64,000 nt of DNA from Turnera subulata (GCA_028386065.3 JAKUCV010002480.1:129312-193311), one strand, 5' to 3'; counted from the first letter of the stretch, positions 12,701-24,025 are shown. Notes: generated from the sequence alone by a model not told the origin. Numbers and translations: made by a program.

Positions 12701-13453
12701 GGTGGCAGAAATGGTGAGGGGAATGGGTGTGTGGTGTCGGTGGTACAGGGGAGGAGAGGAGGAAGGAAGAAGGAAAGAGGAAGGGTGCAGAGGAGCGTGA
12801 GGATGTCGGGAGAGAGGAGGGGAATAATGAAGAGGTAGGGGAAGAAGACAAAGAAGAAAAGTGAGGAAAAGATGGGGGAGGGGCCGGCGGCTGGGAGGAA
12901 AAAAAAAGAAAAATGGTGGAGGCGGCTGAGAAGAAAAGAAGGAGAAGAAAAGAAAGAAAAAAGAAAAGAGAAAGGAGAAAGAAAAGAAAGAAGGAAAAGA
13001 AGAAAAAGAAGAGGGAAGAGAAGTGGGTCCCGCGCGGCTGGGGAAAAACCGGGAGAGAGAAGAAACGTTGCCGGGAAAGAGGAAGAGGAAGGAAAAAGAA
13101 GGAAGAAGAGTGGCTCGGGGCAACCACATTCGGCCGGTCCGGATTCTCGCGTCGGAATCCCGTAAACGCAGGGATACTCCCGTCTTTCCGACAAATCCCG
13201 TCCCGAGTCCAAAAATATGACTTGGGCTCGGAAAATCAGATTAATCCTCCTGAACGTCGTCCAAGTCTCGGAACTGGAAACTAAGGCTCGATTAGTTAGG
13301 AAGATGCTCCCGAGCGCGGGAAAACTCTAGGTTTCGAAAAAACGACTCCCGTTTTACCGTGAATTAATTACCCAAGATTAATTCAACAGTAAATCACAGT
13401 GAAACAATTTCTACAGTCCCGGTAAAAATCTAAATTTTACCCGGGCTGTTATA
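9786..13453 (-). mobile_element. solo LTR of a gypsy-type retrotransposon (3668 bp)
   Basis: Both ends match the LTRs of the complete element at 13805-22045, in opposite orientation. The minus-strand 5' tip reads TATAACAGCCCGGGTAAAA, so the expected TG is mutated to TA. The 3' tip is ...GGGTCGGGGCGTCTCA. Perfect 5-bp duplications CAACG flank it (9781-9785 and 13454-13458), and no internal region is present. It is about 0.8 kb longer than its relatives because its middle carries a different GC-rich block (about 12,300-13,130) rich in simple purine repeats on the plus strand. Confidence 0.85.
10508..10633. repeat. five 28-bp tandem units with the palindrome-like GGGATCAACATCCC
   Basis: GGGATCAACATCCC-type cores begin at 10508, 10536, 10564, 10592 and 10620, exactly 28 bp apart. 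The first and last cores are slightly diverged. The same core appears, less regularly spaced, in the related LTRs at 15698-16132 and 21064-21498. Confidence 0.9.
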
Positions 13454-13804
13454 CAACGAGCATCATACATATCACATGAAGCGATTGAGCTTGGCACTCC
13501 GGCATACTGTCACCCGCAGCTAGACAATTCACTTCATCGATCAGTATACTTTTGCCTAGGTAAAGTCAATTGATTCTCTTACAAACAGCCCTTTATGCCA
13601 TGTTCGTATAATTTTCTTTAAAGTCTAGAGTATCTACACCTTTCACATATTCCTTTCTTCGCTCATCCATCTATTGAAACTATTTTCACTTAGTATCTTT
13701 CTGCCCCATATACGCTCTTACATATAAACTCGGCGCTTGCAACTTGAGTTTGATATTTGATGATTTCGTTTTTACCTTAACATGTATCTATTTTTTTACT
13801 AGAT
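13454..13804. other. spacer between two gypsy-type elements
   Basis: A 0.35-kb stretch separates the solo LTR from the complete element. It contains the CAACG and TAGAT duplications at its two ends and no gene. Confidence 0.7.
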
Positions 13805-16679
13805 TGTAACAGTCCGGGTAAAAATTTTGGATTTTTACCGGACTGTAGAAATCGTTTTACCGAGATTTACTGTTAATTAATCTTGGGTAATTAATTCAAG
13901 GAAAATCGGGAGTCGTTTTTCGAAACCGAGGGTTTTCCCGCGCTCGTGATTTTCCCGTGGATTTTTCGGAACTAAGTTGGTATTTTTCGGGTTTCGGAAT
14001 TTCTTGAAAAATCACATCGGAAAATAACTAAGGAGGTATCGGTTATTTTCTGGTCCGGATCGGATTCGCCCGTAATACGGACGAATCGTATTATTGATAC
14101 TCACATGATAAATAGTTAAATTCTTAGTTTATAAGGAGGGTAGCCGGTGGAAGAGGAGAGGAAGAGAGGAAAAAAGAAAAGGAGAGAAAAAAAGAAAGAG
14201 GAGAAGGAAAAAAAAGAAAAGAGAGAAAAAGAAAAAGAGAAAAAAAGAAAGAAAAGAAAAAGAAAAAAATAAAATAGAAAAAAACAGAAAATACAGAGAG
14301 AGGAAGAAAAAAATAGAAAAAAAGAAATGAAAAAAAAAGAAACGAAAATCAGAAAGAAAAAAGAAAGAGTGAAGAAAATAGAGAAAAATAAGAAAAATGA
14401 AAAAAAGAAGGAACCACTGTTCACCGTCAGCTCCTCCTCGTTACTGTGACCCAAGACGTGTTCCCCGGCGATTCCCGACGCACCACCGCCGCTGTCAGGA
14501 CCGCCACGACGCCGCGACCTCAACGGCATCGCTTCCGCCTGACGCCGCCGTCCGACGCGCCGTTAAGAGCCTTTGACCCGCCGGAAGATCCGACGGATCC
14601 AGCTGCCTCGCGTCTCCCGTTTCCTTCCGGCGATGCAGCGCCAGTTTCTCGCCGCCCCCGCGCCGCTAGTGCCGCCCTGACGTCGCAGCTGGGCTCGCTC
14701 GCCCTTCCTCGCGCTCGCCGTCGCTGCGCTGCTGCTCTACCCGGAGGTAAGACCCGGACTTGGTGAGGAACCGTTTCCGCGAAACGGGTTGCGAATAGTG
14801 GGTTTGGGTCTACTGCTGGGTTGAACTGAATGGTGCTGGGCCTGACCTTGGGTTGGGTCTGGGCTGCACTATTCATGGCCCAGCTCGATTATTTTAAAAA
14901 AAACTATATTTATATGTATATATATTTATTTAAACATAATCTGATATTTAATTTTGAAAAAACATTATATAGTTATTTTGAGAAAATTATGGACGATTTG
15001 ATTTTGGAATTTTTATTAAAATATAAATATATTTACTTTGATAAATAATTATGTTTTGTTTGCAAATTATTATTATGGTTAGTTTGGAAAATATATATAT
15101 CATGAAATTAATTTCTGGAAATTTAATATGTATATTATTTCGTCTGGAAAATTATGATTTTGGTATATGTATATGAATATGTATTTTGTAAATTGAAGTT
15201 AATTATATTTTGTGTTGGAAAATTAAATTGTATATGTATTTAGAAAAAGATAAATACTATATATATTTTCTGAAAATTATAAATAGGTTACTATTTTTCT
15301 GGAAAATTATAGTAATTATTATTTTGTAAATTATACTTATTTTATGAAATTATTTTGAAAAGAGTTTTAATTAAAGTATGGTACCGAAGTAGTATTCGGA
15401 AATACGTATGGTAAATATTTTTGGAAAAAGATAATAATATCGAGTAAGAACCGGGATGGGTAATTTCGTAGTATTGGCATCATTGCATACCGAATATGTG
15501 CATTTATGTGTATGTATGATTTTGATGTATAGGTTTGGATATCGGGCAGTTTCCCGAGGAGCCGGCGTCGGACCGGTCATGGTTTCCGGAGTTGAGTAAT
15601 CGGCCAAGGTGAGGATGGATTTCCTTCAATATGTGCCTATATTACTCGGTATTGTGTTTGTTGATTATTGCATGATGCTTTTGTTGTGATTTGGTTCGGG
15701 ATGTCTATCCCGGTGTCTTGACTTGGTATTTTTGGGATGTTTATCCCCGTGTCGATTTTCTGTGTCTTGTTGCATTTGTTGTGAATTGTCTCGGGATGTT
15801 CATCCCATGGTTTTGATTGTTGTCGGGATGTTTATCCCAGTCTTTTGATTGGGTTTGAATATTTATTTTCGTGTCTTGATCATGAGTATAATGGAATAAT
15901 AATTAATGAATTGTGACGAGGATGTCGATCCTCGGTATTTTGGTTAGGGATGTCGATCCCTGAGTTTGGTTTTTAACGACGGTAATATAATTGTCACCTG
16001 GTAAGTAGAGGTACGACCGGATGGTTTGAGACTGTTTTGTGGTGCCATGATCTGGGTTACTTGTGATGGGCATGTTGATGCCGGTTTGATTGGGATGTTG
16101 ATCCCTGAGTTTGTTATTGGGATGTTGATCCCGGGTTCTTTTTAATCTGGCACCAGGAACAGGTTGATAACCTGGTACGACCCTAGCTTATCTGTGACGA
16201 GGCCCGGAAAGATAAAATTGAGTAATTGGATTTTACTTGAGTCTCTTGGGTTTGTCTTTTGGTTTGACTGTTGTGCTTGCCTTGAGTAATTTTAGTGTTC
16301 ATATTGATCGTCTTTCCATTGTCGGTGAGCACTTCGGACTCACCCCTCACCTGCAGGCTTTCATCCCGTAGGATGAGTTATTTTTGGTACAGGATTGGTG
16401 CATTCCAGACAGGCTGCAGCGTTATCCCTTGGACGGGCTTGGATCCATAGGTTGCATCTATTACACATACAGTGTTAGTGAGTCTTTAAGTCTTCCGCTG
16501 TGCACTGTTTTATTATTGTTGGGCCATTGGGCCAGTTGAGTTGTTATTACTGTTTTTACTTTGGGCTGTTGAGCCTGGATATTTGTTGTATACACTATAT
16601 GCTGAGTCATGTTGGGTTGGGTTGTCACAGTTCCGGCACGTGTTTACTGTGTACGGTAAATACGGGTCGGGGCGCTTCA
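13805..16679 (+). repeat. left (5') LTR of the gypsy-type element (2875 bp)
   Basis: It begins TGTAACAGTCCGGGTAAAAA and ends GGTCGGGGCGCTTCA. The first 40 bases fold back on themselves (13810-13845). It holds a purine-only tract (about 14140-14400), a GC-rich block (about 14450-14760), and a series of GGGATGTNNATCCC palindromes (15698-16132). It differs from the right LTR by scattered substitutions and short indels only, which suggests fairly recent insertion. Confidence 0.92.
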
Positions 16680-16682
16680 TTT

Positions 16683-16694
16683 TGGTAGCGGAGC
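16683..16694 (+). other. primer binding site of the gypsy-type element
   Basis: TGGTAGCGGAGC lies three bases inside the left LTR. It is close to the initiator-Met tRNA complement and nearly identical to the primer sites of two copia elements in this window. Confidence 0.75.
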
Positions 16695-16993
16695 GGGCGT
16701 TAGGTCTTGTCTGGCAGTCTATGTGTGTTGTTGTCTTGTTTGCATAGTTCGCTCTACTTGTTAATATTTTACATCATTTAGTTAGTGCATTATGGATCCA
16801 GTCGAGGGACGCCAGCTGTCGCGGAACATACACATATGAGGTAAATGATGCCATAAATATGCAAAAATACAAATATTATTGATATTGATAATACTGGAAG
16901 TACAACAGAAATACTACATTGATATTGGATATTTTATAAAAATAAAGGGAAATATTACATGGATTTTTGATAATTTATAAAATAAAAATACAT

Positions 16994-17677
16994 TTAACGA
17001 TTTGGGACGACGTTGACACGGAAGCTGTTTGGATCGCTGTTGACGTTGACCGTGACTCTGTCGCTCCACGAGAACCACATGCCGCCTCTGTCGCGCTGGC
17101 CAGGAATCTCGAACCGGTTAGCTTGAGGGAATCGGAGTGGGATGAGACCGTGATCGTCCCCTGGTTGCCACTGCGTCTCCGTCAGAAGGACCATGTTCGG
17201 TTTGTACTAGTTCTTCAAGTCCCTCAGGGTTCGCGAGAACTCCTGGGCACGTCTTGCCACTCCTCTGCAGTTCCACACCAACAGTCGTGCCTTTGGCCAG
17301 GTTGGAGGTAGCCTAGTCATTCTGGGCATGCTCTGCGCTGTCATTGAGAGTTGGTAGTATGCACCTTGCTCCACAGTCTGGCAAGTGGACTCCAGGTTGA
17401 ACTCCTGTAGCCTCTCGGAGATGAAGAACATCACGGAGTTTGCCGATCCGTAGTATGAGGTCCTCAGTGTCCCATGGTCCTCTAGGAAGAACACCTCTTC
17501 CATTGGAGTGACGAAGAACCGCGACGAGTAGAGTTTGTCGACGAAGACAAGGCGTGGCATTCTGCCGAGCTCGTTCGGTAGCTCTTCAGCACGTTCGTTG
17601 ACCATGCTGTAGGCTAGACGATTCCTTTTGCCAAGATTGGCACCTTCGACGAAGAAGACTGAAGATGGAGCAGGCAT
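16994..17677 (-). CDS. antisense gene of the gypsy-type element: novel domain fused to a truncated EEP nuclease start, interrupted by one TAG
   Basis: The frame has 227 sense positions and its only internal stop is a TAG at codon 157 (17207-17209). It aligns end to end with the 227-aa ORF at 28742-29425, about 73% identical by hand count, and both end at the same residue. Residues 1-130 match no family I recognise (VFFVEG, RLAYSMVNE, LVFVD, LYSSRFFVTPMEE). Residues 131-227 resemble the start of an endonuclease/exonuclease/phosphatase domain: WNCRG supplies the Asn and LLTET the Glu of the active site. The later catalytic Asp and His residues are absent because the ORF ends early. It runs opposite to its host element and has a TATA-like box upstream. 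Third positions are GC-rich compared with its relative. Confidence 0.75.
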
Positions 17678-17782
17678 CTTGATTTGGACGTGTGGGGTTT
17701 TGTTTTACGAACGTGGTGTTTTCTTTTGCCTGAGCGTTTTGTTTGTTTAATGCTTTTGATGATTTACCCATCACCGCTCCTT

Positions 17783-17790
17783 CTTTTATA
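17783..17790 (-). promoter_or_regulatory. TATA-like box of the antisense 227-codon gene
   Basis: TATAAAAG on the minus strand lies about 113 bp before the ATG at 17677. The second copy of the gene has a TATA-like box at a similar distance (101 bp). Confidence 0.5.
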
Positions 17791-18595
17791 CTCTTATGGG
17801 GAGCGTGATTACCGTTTTTGATTTTCAAGATCTTGCCTTTTGAATTTTACCGTTGCTTTATTTAATGCTTTGTTACTTTACGCGTTTTTCGGACCCATGC
17901 CAGAGTTTTTCAGTCTATTTTCATCACATGATTTTCTTTCGCTCTGGCTACCTTGTCTTTCTTTCCGTGGTCTTGCTATATTTTTCTTGCATCTTTTATC
18001 ACTAGCATCCGTGACCGTTGAGGCTAGATGGATGGGGCCGTATCTCGAGTAGAGCGCATGTGCGACAAGCTCACAGCTGTTCGGACATCGTGGAGAGGTA
18101 CGAGCCTTGACAGACGTTTTGACTTATGCGGAAATTGTGAGCAAGTGGGTAACGTGTCTTTCGAGGGACACAGGACGTTCCCGTGATCATCGCCTTGCCA
18201 GTTAACGGATGTCTTCTTCACGAGGTTAACCGACGTCACCGTTAACTGTACGTGTCACGTTTCTCAGGATTGAGAATGGACACGATCGAACTAGAGCGCC
18301 GAGCATGGAAACATATCTCGTTTTAATTTCTTTTTGTTTTGATTTTGTTAAACGAGTTTTGATTTGTTTTTAATTTCTTATGTTGGTTATAATTCGTTTT
18401 ATCGGTCCTGTTTGTAACATCATTATGTTCGATTTTACTCAAGACGGTTTTGTTATGTTTTAAATATTTTGTTCCTTTTCAGTTAAATATGAACTTTCAT
18501 ATCTTAATAAGAGAATTCATAATCTAAGAGATTAGATCTAAAAAGGAAACTTATTTCATTAATTCATAACAGTCCTACATCGAAGAAGAAGTACT

Positions 18596-18973
18596 CTACT
18601 GAGTTACTTGCTTCTCTAAGTCTTTTACAAGTTGCTGGACATTCCTCAGGTGAGGGAACAGCTCCGCGCACGCCAGTTCAATCTGTGCCACCGCCGAGCT
18701 GATCTTCCTCAAGGAGACGTTCAGTTGCGTCAACTTCTGTTGCGGGGTGCTGCTCTCAGCTACCGCCTTGCCCTTCTTGTCCTCAGCTTTCTTGCCGGCA
18801 CGCTTCTTCCGTCGCTTTGGGGAGACCACCATGTGCTCCTCCAGACCGATGATGTTGGTCTTGAACCGTTTCTTTGGAGGCTCTTCATCGGAGCTTGTCG
18901 GGAAAGCTGTGCCGCCGATGTAGCTGTTGTTCTCGGAGTCTGAGGTCGTTCGAGAACGAAGTGGAGAGTCCAT
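18596..18973 (-). CDS. second antisense gene: basic coiled-coil protein, probably nuclear
   Basis: This ORF of 125 aa starts at the Met of MDSPLRSR. An in-frame upstream Met at 19111 exists, but it lies beyond the TATA-like box. Residues 1-31 are Ser-rich and acidic. Two nuclear-localisation-like clusters follow (PPKKRFK at 32-38 and PKRRKKRAGKK at 52-62). Residues about 78-125 have heptad-like hydrophobic spacing suggesting a coiled coil (LTQLNVSLRKISSAVAQIEL). No known family is recognised. It is antisense to the element and lies between the other antisense gene and the polypurine tract. A role in nuclear protein-protein or nucleic-acid contact is inference only. Confidence 0.6.
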   Translation of the reverse strand: MDSPLRSRTTSDSENNSYIGGTAFPTSSDEEPPKKRFKTNIIGLEEHMVVSPKRRKKRAGKKAEDKKGKAVAESSTPQQKLTQLNVSLRKISSAVAQIELACAELFPHLRNVQQLVKDLEKQVTQ

Positions 18974-19007
18974 GGCTGAGAGTGAATGTCTCAGCTGTGA
19001 AGTTTGG

Positions 19008-19015
19008 TATTTATA
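19008..19015 (-). promoter_or_regulatory. TATA box of the basic coiled-coil gene
   Basis: TATAAATA on the minus strand lies 35-42 bp before the ATG at 18973. This is a standard plant core-promoter arrangement and supports starting the protein there, with a very short leader. Confidence 0.55.
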
Positions 19016-19159
19016 AGCGGATGAGATGTCGCTTAAGGGTATAAGCGGTATCTCATGTTGAGTTTGGACACCTGACAGAGTGTGCCAGAATCTTATCGTG
19101 GTAGGACCCACGGATAAGACAGAATTTCGGGGACGAAATTCTTTTTAAGGTGGGTAGTC

Positions 19160-22045
19160 TGTAACAGCCCGGGTAAAAATTTTGGATTTTTACCGGACTG
19201 TAGAAATCGTTTTACCGTGATTTACAGTTGAATTAATCTTGGGTAATTAATTCAAGGTAAATCGGGAGTCGTTTTTCGAAACCGAGGGTTTTTCCGCGCT
19301 CGTGATTTTCCCGTGGATTTTTCGGAACTAAGTTGGTATTTTTCGGGTTTCGGAATTTCTCGGAAAAACACACCGGAAAATAACTAAGGAGGTATCGGTT
19401 ATTTTCTGGTCCGGATCGGATTCGCCCGTAATACGGACGAATCGTATTATTGATACTCACATGATAAATAGTTAAATTCTCAGTTTATAAGGAGGATAGC
19501 CGGTGGAAGAGGAGAGGAAGAGAGGAAAAAAAGAAAAGGAGAGAAAAAAAGAAAGAGGAGAAGGAAAAAAAGAAAAGAGAGAAAAAGAAAAAGAGAGAAA
19601 AGAAAAAGAGAAAAAAAGAAAGAAAAGAAAAAGGAAAAAATAAAATAAAAAAAATAGAAAATACAGAGAGAGGAAGAAAAAAAATAGAAAAAAAGAAATG
19701 AAAAAAAAAGAAAATCAGAAAGAAAAAAAAAGAGAGAAGAAAATAGAGAAAAATAAGAAAAATGAAAAAAAGAAGGAACCACTGTTCACCGTCAGCTCCT
19801 CCTCGTTCCTGTGACCCAGAACGCGTTCCCCGGCGATTCCCGACGCACCACCGCCGCTGTCAGGACCGCCACGACGCCGCGACCTCAACGGCATCGCTTC
19901 CGCCTGACGCCGCCATCCGACGCGCCGTTAAGAGCCTTTGACCTGCCGGAAGATCCGACGGATCCAGCTGCCTCGCGTCTCCCGTTTCCTTCCGGCGATG
20001 CAGCGCCAGTTTCTCGCCGCCCTCGCGCCGCTAGTGCCGTCCTGACGTCGCAGCTGGGCTCGCTCGCCCTTCCTCGCGCTCGCCGTCGCTGCGCTGCTGC
20101 TCTACCCGGAGGTAAGACCCGGACTTGGTGAGGAACCGTTTCCGCGAAACGGGTTGCGAATAGTGGGTTTGGGTCTGCTGCTGGGTTGGGCTGAATGGTG
20201 CTGGGCCTGACCTTGGGTTGGGTCTGGGCTGCACTATTCATGGCCCAGCTCGATTATTTAAAAAAAAACTATATTTATATATATATATATATTTATTTAA
20301 ACATAATCTGATATTTAATTTTGAAAAAAAATTATATAGTTATTTTGAGAAAATTATGGACGATTTGATTCTGAAATTTTTATTAAAATATAAATATATT
20401 TACTTTGATAAATAATTATGTTTTGTTTGTAAATTATTATTATGGTTAGTTTGGAAAATATATATATCATGAAATTAATTTCTGGAAATTTAATATGTAT
20501 ATTATTTCGTCTGGAAAATTATGATTTTGGTATATGTATATGAATATGTATTTTGGAAATTGAAGTTAATTATATTTTGTGTTGGAAAATTAAATTGTAT
20601 ATGTATTTAGAAAAAGATAAATAATATATATATTTTCTGAAAATTATAAATAGGTTACTATTTTTCTGGAAAATTATAGTAATTATTATTTTGGAAATTA
20701 TACTTATTTTATGAAATTATTTTGAAAAGAGTTTTAATTAAAGTATGGTAACGAAGTAGTATTCGGAAATACGTATGGTAAATATTTTTGGAAAAAATAA
20801 TAATATCGAGTAAGAACCGGGATGGGTAATTTCGTAGTATTGGCATCATTGCATACCGAATATGTGCATTTATGTGTATGTATGATTTTGATGTATAGGT
20901 TTGGATATCGGGCAGTTTCCCGAGGAGCCGGTGTCGGACCGGTCATGGTTTCCGGAGTTGAGTAATCGGCCAAGGTGAGGATGGATTTCCTTCAATATGT
21001 GCCTATATTACTCGGTATTGTGTTTGTTGATTATTGCATGATGCTTTTGTTGTGATTTGGTTCGGGATGTCTATCCCGGTGTCTTGACTTGGTATTTTTG
21101 GGATGTTTATCCCCGTGTCGATTTTCTGTGTCTTGTTGCATTTGTTGTGAATTGTCTCGGGATGTTCATCCCATGGTTTTGATTATTGTCGGGATGTTTA
21201 TCCCAGTCTTTTGATTGGGTTTGAATATTTATTTTCGTGTCTTGATCATGAGTATAATGGAATAATAATTAATGAATTGTGACGAGGATGTCGATCCTCG
21301 GTATTTTGGTTAGGGATGTCGATCCCTGAGTTTGGTTTTTAACGACGGTAATATAATTGTCACGTGGTAAGTAGAGGTACGACCGGATGGTTTGAGACTG
21401 TTTTGTGGTGCCATGATCTGGGTTACTTGTGATGGGCATGTTGATGCCGGTTTGATTGGGATGTTGATCCCTGAGTTTGTTTTTGGGATGTTGATCCCGG
21501 GTTCTTTTTGATCTGGCACCAGGAACAGGTTGATAACCTGGTACGACCCTAGCTTATCCGTGACGGGGCCCGGAAAGATAAAATTGAGTAATTGGATTTT
21601 GCTTGAGTCTCTTGGGTTTGTCTTTTGGTTTGACTGTTGTGCTTGCCTTGAGTAATTTTAGTGTTCATATTGATCGTCTTTCCATTGTCGGTGAGCACTT
21701 CGGACTCACCCCTCACCTGCGGGCTTTCATCCCGTAGGATGAGTTATTTTTGGTACAGGATTGGTGCATTTCAGACAGGCTGCAGCGTTATCCCTTGGAC
21801 GGGCTTGGATCCATAGGTTGCATCTATTACGCATACAGTGTTAGTGAGTCTTTAAGTCTTCCGCTGTGCACTGTTTTATTATTGTTGGGCCATTGGGCCA
21901 GTTGAGTTGTTATTACTATTTTTACTTTGGGCTGTTGAGCCCGGATATTTGTTGTATACACTGTATGCTGAGTCATGTTGGGTTGGGTTGTCACAGTTCC
22001 GGCACGTGTTTACTGTGTATGGTAAATACGGGTCGGGGCGTTTCA
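19160..22045 (+). repeat. right (3') LTR of the gypsy-type element (2886 bp)
   Basis: It begins TGTAACAGCCCGGGTAAAAA and ends GGTCGGGGCGTTTCA. It is collinear with the left LTR, including the fold-back tip, the purine tract (about 19500-19770), the GC-rich block (about 19800-20130), and the palindrome series (21064-21498). Confidence 0.92.
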
Positions 22046-22050
22046 TAGAT

Positions 22051-22456
22051 TGTCTTTACCTCTTGATCTTACAGAACGAGGAATCAAACCAAAACAAATT
22101 TTACCCCTCTCTGATTGATATCCTGATGATTTACTACTACGTACACTAGATTATGTCCTCATTTAGAAGTTGTGCACTACTAAACAACCCACAAAAGAAA
22201 AGAATTCAACTTATCAAGATTTTTTTTTTTATCAAGATGTAGCATAGGAACGAGTATCTACTGATTAGGCCGAGAAGACATGAGAAAAATGCAGTGATCA
22301 GTGGTGGTGGATTTAGGAAGGGGGCAAACCCCACCTAGAATCTGATTAATTATATATATTTTTGGTAGTAGTGTTTTAACCAAATTTGATTGAATTAGTG
22401 ATTAGTACTGTACTGCTTTCCTTGGAAAGCAAAGGTTCGAGTCTCGGTGTTTCTAC
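22051..22456. other. spacer with no supported gene
   Basis: A short intergenic stretch between the TAGAT duplication and the copia solo LTR. A GGATTTAGGAAGGGGGC stretch near 22310 resembles a decayed hAT end, and GGTTCGAGTCTC near 22434 resembles a B box, but neither has a clear partner. Confidence 0.4.
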
Positions 22457-24025
22457 TGTAAGTAATCGGGCATGCAAACAAATAGACAATATGCGCAGCG
22501 GAAAAATCCGGAACTAATGGAGGATCCATGTGAAACGGGGTAAACCGAATAACAAAAATTTCGTACCTGGTTTGGTTGAGATCTTTCACTCAACTGATGA
22601 TACGAATCAACAAAAACCGGACAGAAATCCGACTCCTCTACGGTATCCACACGAACCGTTGATGTCTGCTAGCAACCGTCTCACGATCACTAACTCGAGC
22701 ACTCTCGAACCACAGTGCTAGCTGCAGAATTTCCGAGAACAAGAGAGCCTATAGTGTTTTTCTCACAACTCTTGTGTATGTGTTTTTGTGTTGAGCTTTC
22801 AAAATCTGCTCATACTTCACACTCTTACATATATCACATATATGTTTACATGTTAGTTAATATAGAAAATGGCCAACCAATCATATATACATCTTATCAT
22901 GCATAATTGTGTTTTCTATTATCTATACTTTAGTCACAATCATCTACATGATCATGTCTCCACTAACTCAATTATATATATCAACATATATATAAAACAA
23001 CACATCCTTTCATGCCTTTGGGACAATAATTCAGGTTCAATAATTCTGGTAACTATTGAACCGAACCAACCCAAACGACCCGGTCCAACCATGGTCCAAC
23101 CATGGTCTAACCACTAGCTCAAATACCTAGTCGAATCACGGTCTAACCATGGTTTAACCACCAGCTCGAATCAACAGTTCTAAGTGTGTGACACTGTAGG
23201 CACTTGTAACGTTTGGCAATAATTGTAAACTCATTTACAATTATAAACAATGAGCGGTGTCTAGCAACATATCATTGCTACCCAAACGACAAGATCAATA
23301 CTGATTCATTATGCCTCGGAAACATGTCATTATCCTTTTGTCACATTATCAAGATTAAACACGAGACATGGAATAAGTCAATCTCGTATATTTTTATTCT
23401 AAGTTTCTTGATCCCCGAGTTAACTGTGTAAAACGGATACTAATGATATCACCATATCACATAATCCGAGCATGGCCATGCATTTACAGTTCAACTCTAT
23501 CAAGAGGCCCATCTGATAATATACCCGTTATAAGGGTTGGACGAATCCCATCTTGATCATACAAACCCCACTACACATTATATCATATACCCAATGATTA
23601 CACTAAGGTCTACTCAGTTACGAATAGCCAAGAGTAATATCAAAGTATATGACTCACATGTTGGGAACCTTGATGATCTCAGGTCTAAGGACAATACATA
23701 TAAGAACCACTAATGACAATCATATAACGTTCCATGTAGTGTTCTTATGTCGGGTCAGTCCAGACCACAAGTTCTCTAACTTGTACGCGTATGTAGAATT
23801 CATATCTCATATAATTCTCAACATACGCTAGTCTTAATTTATTATTACAACCCATCCATAATAATAATCGACTAGGGATATTTTAAGAATATGAGATATT
23901 CTAGGTTTATAAATATGTGCAAGCGTTTATCACATAAACATATTTATTGAAATAAAACCATTAATCAATATACATGACTATATACAATCATCCAATGATT
24001 GGCTTTTGGGCATATTACACTAGCA
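22457..24025 (-). mobile_element. solo LTR of the copia family at 1-6631
   Basis: About 1.57 kb, collinear with the LTR at 5119-6631. On the minus strand it opens TGCTAGTGTAATATGCCC and closes at ...CTTACA. The flanking 5-mers are TCTAC (22452-22456) and GCTAC (24026-24030), a target duplication with one mismatch. No internal sequence remains, as expected after recombination between two LTRs. Confidence 0.88.

Larger units (their letters stand above)
13805..22045 (+). mobile_element. complete non-autonomous gypsy-type LTR retrotransposon (8.2 kb)
   Basis: Two long direct repeats (13805-16679 and 19160-22045) flank a 2.48-kb interior. Perfect 5-bp duplications TAGAT lie outside (13800-13804 and 22046-22050). 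A primer site follows the left LTR. Before the right LTR is a GGGGACGAAATTC stretch and a purine-rich AAGGTGGGTAG tract typical of the chromovirus (Del/Tekay) 3' end. No gag, protease, integrase or reverse transcriptase was found, so it must be mobilised in trans. The interior instead carries two genes on the opposite strand. Confidence 0.93.

Noticed and set aside
12290..13129. Long minus-strand frames of 230-280 codons in the solo LTR
   Set aside because: They are Ser/Pro/Phe-rich low complexity from a purine/pyrimidine and GC-rich block, open in several frames at once.
17586..17828. Upstream frame starting MGKSSKALNK that overlaps the antisense gene, with a similarly placed frame in the copia copy (ATG at 28663)
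   Set aside because: Both upstream ATGs lie only about 20 bp after the TATA-like box, so they are probably upstream of the transcription start. The peptides are not clearly conserved.
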